64,000 nt of DNA from Pleodorina starrii (lineage: Eukaryota > Chlorophyta > Chlorophyceae > Chlamydomonadales > Volvocaceae): the NCBI GenBank assembly GCA_030267565.1, contig BRXU01000057.1, positions 99,501 to 163,500 on the forward strand. The letters run 5' to 3'. A model generated the notes under the pieces. That model saw nothing but the letters and a program-made list of their open reading frames with translations. It did no database searches and was not told the origin of the DNA. A program made the position numbers and the translations under genes. This document shows positions 55,147-64,000 of this stretch, in pieces (within the stretch, counting starts at the first letter, position 1; the number at the start of each line of letters is the position of its first letter).

Positions 55147-57222
55147 AGGATTGCAGCAGCCCGGCCCCCTGGTGTTTGGAGGCCATGGTTGAAGAGATGC
55201 AACGAAACAAGACCTGGGGCGGCGCGAAGGCAGGGCACTGGTGGTTGTGGGCGAGGTTGGCTGCGGACCTCTCAAGTGTTAGGCACCGGGCGTCTAGCGC
55301 CCTAGTCGTAGGGCAAGTTCAGAGGGGCGCGAGAGCCGACCTAGGGCAGAGGACAAACGGTGGTGCTGTCAGCCTGTTACAGGAGTCGAGAGATGAGAGT
55401 AGGCAGCTAGACGACACGCTGGCATTGAGGGCTTCCGTTTGTTTGTGGGCCCCAAGGCGGCAGGGCGTTTGTTTAGGCATGTTTGAGGTGAGAGGCAGGT
55501 GCCACAAGGGTTGAGGTTCAAGCTGCGCAGTTGATATGCGCGTGGTTACCCTTATCAGCTCGGTCTCACACTTGGAACCTCACCCTAGGGAAGCTGACTT
55601 AGGTCACTCGAGTCGGTCGTGGTTTAGGGTCACTCGAGTCGGTCGTGGTTTAGGGTAAAAAAGAAGATAATGTAGCGGAGGGAGAGCGACGGCTTTAGGA
55701 GCTCTGCGGATATTGCGCACAATCACCTGATGATAAACAATTAAATCTTGTCGGGCATATTGCGCGGCACGAAGTGCGCACGTCGTGCACAGAGGCACGC
55801 GTTCGCTCGCACTCTGCTGTTGTTGTTGTTGCTGCTGCCGCGTTTCACTTGGCTGTTGAGCCACTGTTCCGAATGCGTCCTCGTGCAGCGAGGTGGGGCG
55901 GGATGGGGTGGGGTAGCGGGTAGGGTGCAGCAGGGGCCCAGCCCGTGTCGATACGGCAGTCGCCTTCCCTTATGATTGCGTCGCGAATGGCCGACCGGGA
56001 GGAATTTCGCCCGCCTGCCCGCCTGATGCACTGACTGACTGACTGCCTCATGCAACGGTGCAAGCCGCTCGGCACTGCTCAGCCGACCTACCGACCGACC
56101 AACGCTTATGCCACATCCTTCGCAGATTAGACTGGGACCGCCACCGCCACGTTGCCCCTCGTGGGAGGCGTGTAAGCAGTTGTCAAAGCGTATCACCGCA
56201 TGGGCGGGTGAGGGCGAGGGTGAGCCCTGCGGCGTGCGGGATGTACCCATGCCATAACATACCACCCCACATCATCCGTCATTGTAGCGCCCCCAGCATG
56301 CGGAAGGAAGGCTGCGGAAGGAAGCCTTTCTTTGGCGCTGGTTAGGGTTGTTGTGGAGATTGTTTTTACAAGCTACCAATCTTAACTGCTGCTTTTGTTT
56401 TCTCGTTTTGTCGTTTTTGTTGTTGTTGTTGTTGCTGTTGGGGGTAGCCCGAAATGACGCCGCCTGGAGTTGGCCGTTGCAGCTCCTCCTAGCTGCCTTG
56501 CAGCGGGCACCCAGGGCGGGCTGCCGGAATCCAGCTTCCATCTGTGTAGGCGGTAGCGGTGGCGATAACGATAGCGGTTGCCGTACATTTCAGGCAACAT
56601 GACCGCTGTCATGCTTCGGGGGCGGCCGAAGCCCATCGGACGTCCTTCCCGAGACCATTGATGAGTCTCTGAGGGCATGGCGCCTTACTAGACCGTAATG
56701 GACTCCAAAGCTCTATAGCCTCTGGATGCCGCTGGACGGATTGCGGTGATACGTACCGCTCCCAAGAGCATACTGTGGGCAGCCGAGGGAACTTACGGCC
56801 GATGGGTTCGTCGCTTCGTTCCTAACCTTGTTTGCAACGCGGAGGCGACATTCTATCAAATTACACGCCTGGCTACTTCGAACCCGTAGCTCTACGGTTG
56901 CTTCGATTGCCCCGCGTTCTCGACGCGAGCGAAGTAGTTGCACTAGTTCGAACGAACCTAGTCGAACGCTTGCAAGGTGCCATTTGTCGCACTTCGTAAA
57001 AGGTTTCGTAAAAGGGCAATCCCGGCGTACACAACAACTCTAGCCAGCTGTATACGAAGTAAGGGAGCCAGGTATCGAAGGGCGCGAGTGCACGACATTT
57101 ACTACTTATAAGCGGGTTGGAGAAATCACTTTGCCACAAGGTTGCATAGACCTGAGGTTTGCGTAGGGAACTTCATTCCGGAGAAGACTCCCACCTACCG
57201 GTATCACTGTTACAGACGCGAG
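55147..57222. other. Intergenic region before the mannanase gene
   Basis: 3' region of the gene ending at 55146 and upstream DNA of the mannanase gene. No supported ORF; a Leu-rich frame at 56348-56602 has no ATG and is read from a TTG/GTT repeat. A first exon with a signal peptide for the mannanase was searched for between 56500 and 57200 and not found. Confidence 0.5.
55603..55654 (+). repeat. 26-bp unit in tandem, two exact copies
   Basis: The unit starts GTCACTCGAGTCGGTCGTGG and ends TTTAGG; the second copy is followed by GTAAAA. At each unit end TTTAGGG is telomere-like. It lies in the presumed 3' UTR of the Tudor-like gene. Confidence 0.85.
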
Positions 57223-60200
57223 ATGCAGCTCGTGCGCGCCAGGGGTGCAGGGCTGTATGCCGGGGACAGGCCCTTCTACTTCGCCGGCACAAATTGTCAC
57301 TACCTTCTGGTAAGCAGCAGCAGCTATGAGGTTCAGCCGCACACAACAACACTTTGGCGGCGTGCCACGCGATGCGAGCGAGCGAGCAAACATCCCAAAC
57401 GACCCGCGGGTCTGTCGGTCGCTCGGTCGGCTCGGGTTGGTCCACTCCGCGACGAAGCTGCTGCTGCTGCTGCCGCTACTGGGTCTTACTGAATTTGCGC
57501 ATTTGTGAATGTCTCTGATGGTGATCCCCGTACGTTTGCACATTGCCAACTTCGACGTACGGTAACAAGCAGCCCGTGTGCCGGGCTTCTGGTACCTTGC
57601 CCTGCCCTGCCCTGCCCCACCGGTGCCCACAGACTCGTTCCGCTGATGAGAGCCAGCGCCCGATGGTGACTGAGGTGCTGGATGACGCCAAGCGGCTCAA
57701 GCTCACCGTGCTGAGGTGCTGGGCCTTCTGCGATGGAGCCGAGGAGTGGAATGCGCTGCAGCCGGAACTGGGTAGGCGGCTGACTGGGCGGGTGTGTGCT
57801 GCAGGCCGTGTGGGTGCTAGGTGGGTGGTGGTTTGTGCTGCTTGGTTGTCGTCGGGTTGTTATGAGCTACTGGATGCGGCAGCGGGGCGAGGTGAGGGCG
57901 GGACCTGCGGACCGGCCCGAATGCGCTCCGCCCCCTGGATGGAGCTCTGTGGATGGAGCTACTAGATGGGGCAGGATGGGGCAGGATGGAAGAGTAGAGC
58001 TCGGCAATCGCACCTGCCCACCTGCCCACCTGCCCACCTGCCCGCAGGCAAATTCAGCGACAAGGTGTTTGCGGGACTGGACTGGCTCATTGTGGAGGCG
58101 GGCCGGCGCGGCATCAGGTGGGCGGATGCGTGCCTCGCCCGCCCGAGCCCGCGCCCGAAACCTTGCGCCACAACCAAGCACCGATTCGGGGACGGATAGT
58201 TCGTTACAGTTACAACAACTGATTGGTCGATCACTCCTTCGTGGGGCTTTTGTTTGTCTCACTCGTGTGCCGCGATCACCCCTTCGCTCCCCTCCCCTCC
58301 TCTCCCCTCCCCTCCTTGCAGGCTGCTGCTGTCCCTCACGAACTACTGGGCGGATTACGGCGGCATGCCCGCTTACGTCAGGTACGACATGCACGACACT
58401 GTGGGTGTGCGATGCATATGAGTAGGCAAACTAAGCGCATTCACACTTACACAGATTGTACATCGGCTGATGCTCAACGCCCGCGCTGACGTATGCCGAC
58501 AGGTGGAAGTACGGCATCAAGGACAAGAAGCAACACGACTACACGTGAGTATGCCGGTATGCACTTGTGATTTGCCCCCTGCAGCTGCAGCCCCCCTGAG
58601 AGCTCTGCTGGGGTCCCATGAACCTTGAACACATGAATGGGATTCGCGGTCCACCCGAACCCAGCACATATCGCTTGGCGTGCTTTGGGCAGTTGGGCTG
58701 TTAGCTTTCACCCGACCCCATACCACCCGACCCGACCCGACCCAGTTCGGCAGTGAGCGAGCGAGTGCGCTCACAACGCCCCCCCCCTACCGTGTCGCCC
58801 AATGCTCACCATGTGTGCGCCTCACCTCACCTCACCTCACCTGGCTTCATTCGCCCCTTGACCTCACTCGCTGCTTGCACCCTCTTCCTGACGCAACCAC
58901 CCACCCACCCGCAGCAAGTACCCCACGTCGCTCTTCTACACCGATCCGGACATGAGGGTCAACTTCCGCCGAGCGGTGTCGGCGGTGGTGGGTCGGGTCA
59001 ACAGCCTCAGTGGAGTGCCGTACGCCCAGGACCCCACCATCCTGGGCTGGGAGCTAGCCAACGAGCCGCGCTGCCCCGAGGGAGCCCACCCTGGGGAGGG
59101 AGACCGAGTACTGCAGGTGGGAGGTATGGGGGTGGGCGGCTACAGGGGCGAATGGACGGCGGGCGGTCTCAGTCTGCCTGGTTGCGGAAGAGTGCGCGCC
59201 GGGTGTTGGCTGGGGCGTGCGTGCGTACTCGTGTGTGTGTGTGTGTCTCTGCTTGGGGGTGGGGGCGGCCACGTCCTGTCATGTCTCGTCACGTCACGTC
59301 ACGTCGCGACATTGGCTCCTTTCCACCCTTCCTTCTGACATCCTGAGCCCACCACCGCTCTTGGCCGGAGCGAAGCGGAGTGGAGTGGAGTGGAGCGGTC
59401 ATCCGGACCCACCGACCCACCGACCCACCGCACCCTAACTGATCGTACGTGTGGCGACCTCCCGGTTCTTCCCCCGCCCTCAGGAGTGGGTGGCCTCCAC
59501 GGCGGACTTTGTTCGGGGTCTGGACCGCAACCACCTGATCACGCTGGGCACCGAGGGATTCTACGGCCCGAGCTCACCCGGTACGTAGCTACGTAGCTAT
59601 GTACGGAGGTACGGAGGTACGGACCGCCGGCACAGCCGCCCAATGAACCAATGAACATATGATGATGTTGAGCCTATCACCCATGTACCCAAGCTTCGCT
59701 CTGTACGGCAGCCAGCTCTCCGGCGCCGATGTACTGTACTGTACTGTACTGTAGGCACCTGTGTTGTGGTGTTGTGTTGTGTAGTGAAGTGTGTGGCACC
59801 TGCTCTCCACGCGGCCGCCCGGTCCGGTCCCAGTGCACTGCCGCGCTAGGGCCTGCTGCCTGGAGCGTACGGCAACGTACGGCGATCACCCTCTCCCCTG
59901 CGTGGACATAACCATCATAATGATGTCGTGCGCCATGTCGTGCCTCTGTGTGTTTGCCGTACAGACATGCTGTCGTACAACCCGTTCGAGTCCGCCTCCC
60001 GCCTGGGGGCCGACTGGGTGGCTCTGGGCCGCTCCGTGGACATGGTGTGTATCCACCTCTACCCGGACTCATGGATGCCACATGACTCCAGCAGGGAAGA
60101 CATCAGGTGGGGGGGAGGGGAGGGGCGGGGGGGGCGGGGGGCGCAGCCGTCTGGCCCGTCCGAAGATGGGGGGGGGGGGGGGCGGCGGGGCGGGGGGAGG

Positions 60201-62097
60201 GGAGGTTAGCTGCATGAACGCATATCCCTACCCACTGGTAGAGCTCCGCGCTACAAGGCGGATGGATGCAGCACCGGCTTCGATCGGCGGCCCACAGTGC
60301 GATCGGCCGACCACTACGCGCTGCTGCACCGCAAACCCATGTGAGTGTGCCCCGGTAACGTCCCGTTTCGTCCTGTCGTGTCGCTGTGGTGTGGTGTCGG
60401 TTCAGGCGGTGGACTCGCAACTGGATCCGCAGCCACGCGGCGCTGTGTGGCGGGGTGCCGCTGCTGAAGCCGCTGGTCGTGTCAGGTGAGGTGCAGGGAG
60501 GTGCGGTGCAGGGAGGGAAAGGCCTGGGAGGGATGCCGTCCCCACCCCCCTTCCCCATATCCCCATGCCAAGTACCAAAAGGTGCACCTACCGCGTATTT
60601 GCACTTGCATTGCACCAACGGACGCACCCAATCTGCCTGCCTGCAACAAGCGCCACAACCCAATTCTTGGTCCCCGCCTCCCCTCTCCCCAATCGGGGGG
60701 GGGCTGTTGTGCCGCCGCTCTGCGCTTCACATACACGGGCTCCGAACCGCTCCTGCGCCTCCTGACTGCACCCCTCCCCCTCCGTCCGTTCGTCCATCCC
60801 CTCTCCCCTCTCCGGGTGTGTCCGTGTCCGTTCCCGCTCCATCCGCGGCCCCGCCCGCCACCGCTCGCAGAGTTCGGCAAGCGCGAGCCCGGTCGCTACA
60901 CGGGCCCCGACTGCACCAAAAACATGGGCCGTGAGGAGGCGTTCAAAGAGGTACGGCACGACACGTCAGCAATCAGTTGTCCCACCCGGTGGGCAGGCTG
61001 TAGTACGGCTGTGCGGCAGATCCGCATACGTACGAATGTAAATGCCGCTGCACGGAGGCATCGAGTGCTCTCGAGCCAACCAGCATGTTCGGACCCCGAT
61101 GTATTGCAATTGATGGATGGAAGATTCCGAAATCGCCGGGTTCGAATGGGGATGGCCATCTATGAACAGTGAGAAAAGCCCACAAGCCTGGAAACTAGAG
61201 AGAGCGGTGAGGTGAGGTACGAAAGTAGACCGAGTGCCCACTGGTTGAATGTGTGGCCCATTGGCGGCCTTTCCAACCCACGGGGGGAGGGGGCGGGTCT
61301 GAGCGGGTGCGTGTCACTTGCTCACGGGTCCAGTCAACTGCGTGGCTAGGCTGACTGGCGTCTTGCCCACCTGCCTGTCTGCCCACCTGGCTGCCCACCT
61401 GCCTGTCTGGCTGCAGATCCTGGGCAGCTGTCGGGAGATGGCGGAGGGAGGCGGCCCTCTGGCGGGGGTGTGCGCCTGGATGACGGCCGCCAGGCAGTAC
61501 CCGGGTGAGGGGGGGAGGGGGGAGGCGGGAGGCGGCGAGGGGGGAGGCGGGAGGCGGCGAGGGGGGAGGCGGGAGGGAAGTGCAGCGAGGGGGGAGGCGG
61601 GCTGGCTGCCTGCCTGGCTGCCCCACCACATAAGCCCTGCATTTGCGGATTCGGGTGCAGGCATGGCGGCAGCGTACGTAAGGCTCAGTCAACAGCAACC
61701 CAGATACCGCCCGACAATGTTCCGTACTCCCTCGTTGCCGATCGCGACCTGATGCAGCATATTCCCTACCGGAGGTGTCCCCAACCGCCTACCGCCTACC
61801 GCAGCCGGTTGCTGATGCCTGCCTTTCCACTCGCATCGTACGACGCCAACACCGTTTGCCATCCGCGTCCCTTTTGCTTGCATGTGCCGTACCGCCGCTG
61901 TGTGCGCTGTCGCCCGCTAAGACTACGACGGCTTCACGCTGCACCTGGGGCCGCCGGAGGCACCGGACAGGGGCCGGGCGGCGGCGCCTGCTGGGCCGCT
62001 CACGTCGCCGCAGTCGGACGAGCCCGCCGTACAGCTGCTGCAAGAGTACGGCCAGGCCATGGCCAAGCTGAGCCCGCTGCAGCCAGCGGCGGCGTAG
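57223..62097 (+). CDS. Endo-1,4-beta-mannanase, glycoside hydrolase family 5; 12 exons, 420 aa
   Basis: Exons: 57223-57309, 57633-57771, 58048-58117, 58322-58381, 58503-58544, 58915-59116, 59484-59580, 59965-60106, 60406-60485, 60871-60950, 61417-61504, 61922-62097; phases close at 421 codons. GH5 mannanase landmarks: [14 protein letters not shown] at strand 1, [31 protein letters not shown] with acid/base Glu183, CIHLYPDSW, and KPLVVSEFGK with nucleophile Glu307. These fit retaining cleavage of internal beta-1,4-mannosidic bonds in mannan or glucomannan. The family is usually secreted; no signal peptide is seen. The ATG at 57223 may be internal to an exon beginning at an acceptor at 57215 (TTACAG), so the true 5' exon could be missing. 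The short C-terminal tail is Pro/Ala/Gln-rich. A TGTAA signal follows at 62844. Confidence 0.85.
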
Positions 62098-62843
62098 GAT
62101 GCGGCCATCTCGAGGTTTCCTTCGGGTGGCGGATGGGCGGCGGGGCGGGGCTCTGGGAGGACGTGGCGGAGGCGGTTGAGAGGGCGGTGGCGGGGTCAGA
62201 TGGGGGCCCGGTGGCGGTGGCGGGGTCAGTTGGGGGGGTGGTGGCGGTAGCGGGACCTCAGGGACGGGGACGGGGAGGCCTGCGCGGCTGAGGGCTGCGG
62301 GGGAGGGGGGGTGTTTCGTTGTTTGGGTCCACAACACCTGTCAGATTTCCGGAGGTCCTGCTCTGCCGTACACAGTGTTGCTCGTGGGCACAGGCCACAC
62401 GGTGCGGTTGGCGGTGCGGTTCGTTGCATTGAGGAGGCACGGCAGCACACGCCCGCACCCGTTGTGCACTCTGGCCGGGGCTGGGGCTGGAGTTGGGGTC
62501 GGCACGCTGCACCAGCTTCCGACTTGCACTGACTGACTCAGCCCCGGACGGTATCTTGTTCATTAGCCCGGACGGCTTTCATGGGTTGTCCTCCCTTTGT
62601 ACACCTCCAAAGCGTCCGTGGAAACAGGTCATGTCCCGTACATAACTTGTACATGTCAGTACATAGTGTGTTTCGTACAGAGCCATACCTGGAGCTCTAT
62701 GTTGCGGTTGCACCCCGGAGAAATGTTGAGTTCGGAGCAGTAAGCTGCCGGTGCTGCCGGTTGGCAACATTAATAGTGCGGTACTGGTATCACAGGAGGA
62801 ACCCATGGGCATGAGGCCACGCACCGTCTGCGGTTGATGTTGA

Positions 62844-62848
62844 TGTAA
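62844..62848 (+). terminator. Putative poly(A) signal TGTAA of the mannanase gene
   Basis: First TGTAA downstream of the mannanase stop at 62097. Volvocine mRNAs normally end 10-20 bases after such a signal; the assignment is inferred. Confidence 0.45.
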
Positions 62849-63245
62849 AGTTGGAGACGAGCAGGAAGTGGGCAACTCCCAAAGCGCACGGGTCAACGGT
62901 GCAGTACGAAAGCCGGGTGCGAGATCTAAGGCAGCAGGGAGGGGAACATGGCTTCAGGGTGGGGTGGGGTGGGGTGGGATGAGTGGGGTCTGGGGTGGGG
63001 GGGGCACCACAGATCGGCTGGTTGGCCCTCCGGTTGTGTGGCCGGGAAGGGCAGGGATGTAGGGCAGGGGGGCTTGGCCGCCCGGGCAGGCTGCGTGTAC
63101 TGCAGCATCGTACGGCACGAAGATGGCGGGAACCGGCCTGAGAAGTGGGGTGGGGGCCCGCAACCTACGAGCGCCACTCCTCTTGATTGGTTGGGATCTC
63201 CTCGGGACCCGATCAGGGGCCGGAGCGGGGGTCCCTTGACCTGGG

Positions 63246-63317
63246 TAGGGTGTGGGCAGGGGGGGTCAATAGAGTGTGGGCAGGGGGGGTCAATAGGGTG
63301 TGGGCAGGGGGGGTCAA
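63246..63317 (+). repeat. 24-bp unit in three tandem copies
   Basis: Units contain GTGTGGGCAGGGGGGGTCAA; copies differ at one or two bases at the joints. Non-coding minisatellite. Confidence 0.8.
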
Positions 63318-63494
63318 TGCAGGTAACCTCGGGGTTAGAAAGGAGGGAGGCAGCGGGTGCGGGGCGCCCCGTTTCGATTCCGGGTAGGCGAGAACGTGAG
63401 ATGCCTGTAGGGGGCTGGGGTCCGGTACCGGAGGGAGCGCATCCGGGTGTGGCCTCGCGCCGTACATGAGCCCGGTCGGTAACTCGGTATGCGC

Positions 63495-63525
<31 letters not shown>

Positions 63526-64000
63526 CGTGCCAGCGACTGGCACGGCCGGTGCAGGGAGGAGTAGCTCAACTACCCCACAGGGCCCTTACCCGCCTATCTG
63601 AGCTTCCCGCGATTTCATTGGGGAGGGCTGTGGCCCTAGTTCACATAGTTCCGTTTCCAGTAGTTAAGGGGTTGTTTCGCCGTCTTTGTCCCTTCGCAGC
63701 GATATCGTTTTTCCGCCCTCCCATCCGGCGGCGGTTCAAGCCCGTTTCCTCGGCACAGAGAGAGGTGTCGTCAGCCGCCTCCTTCCGAGGTGGGGGAGGG
63801 CCGCGGGGACAACCCCCACCCCCGCCCGGTCAGGACGGCGGGGGTGTGGGCCTTCCTGGTTAGCCTGGAGCTGCAGCAGTGCTGCTCAGCGCGGGCAGGC
63901 TGCAGGTCGAGCAAAGGGGCACTGTGGCCCCTTCCACCTCTTTCCAGGGAAAGTGTGCTCAACAGGTCGTGTTACCGGTAACGCTGGGCCGGGAGCATCT

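Larger units (their letters stand above)
62098..64000. other. 3' UTR of the mannanase gene and distal intergenic DNA
   Basis: TGTAA at 62844-62848 is the probable poly(A) signal of the mannanase gene (3' UTR about 0.75 kb). After it lie G-rich low complexity and a short tandem array. At 63466 an ATG opens a frame, MSPVGNSVCA followed by ten Leu from a CTG run, ending at a possible GTGCAG donor; it could be a signal-peptide exon of a gene leaving the window, but a CTG repeat alone can produce it. No other support. Confidence 0.4.

Overview
The window looks like nuclear DNA of a volvocine-type green alga (Chlamydomonas/Volvox relatives). The signs are very GC-rich spliced genes, donors such as GTGCGG, GTGAGT and GTAAGC, C-rich tracts before acceptors, TGTAA poly(A) signals, Ala/Gln/Gly-rich proteins, CTG/CAG and G-rich microsatellites, and short CCCTAAAA telomere-like motifs. 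No prokaryotic, organellar, rRNA, tRNA or CRISPR feature was found. Gene models were built by hand from splice sites and reading phase; every multi-exon model below closes in frame.

Layout. 1-135 is the 3' end of a + strand gene. 1396-11673 (+) is an 8-exon gene for a chloroplast-targeted rhodanese protein (601 aa). Its first intron (5.3 kb) holds a retrotransposon cluster at 2383-6563: a truncated minus-strand Ty3/gypsy chromovirus (RT, RNase H, integrase, chromodomain) beside a 1.1-kb near-perfect palindrome that looks like two tiny non-autonomous LTR elements in inverted orientation around one 22-bp LTR. 15261-21795 (-) is a 12-exon plastid-type cytochrome P450 (644 aa), convergent with the rhodanese gene. 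21.8-28.6 kb has no supportable gene but contains hairpins and a candidate structured RNA.

28569-34470 (-) is a large Ala/Pro/Gln-rich, probably nuclear protein with a PP1-type RVSF motif; its 5' end is unresolved. 34795-37938 (-) is a 1047-aa intronless Gln/Ala-rich protein with one possible membrane segment. 40511-45087 (-) is an 11-exon, 687-aa coiled-coil protein. A 302-bp gap separates it from a divergent + strand gene at 45390-55146, modelled as one 2119-aa protein with a Cys-rich N-terminus and a Tudor-like domain; its 868-bp AT-rich intron could instead be an intergenic gap. 57223-62097 (+) is a 12-exon GH5 endo-beta-mannanase (420 aa) with both catalytic glutamates.

No pathway links the neighbours. 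The rhodanese protein and the P450 are both predicted plastid proteins; the mannanase acts on beta-mannans; the three Ala/Gln-rich genes are unknowns. The most unusual object is the inverted mini-LTR palindrome and the ultra-short LTR-like boxes (TGTAGC...GCTACA) that recur at every junction of the cluster.
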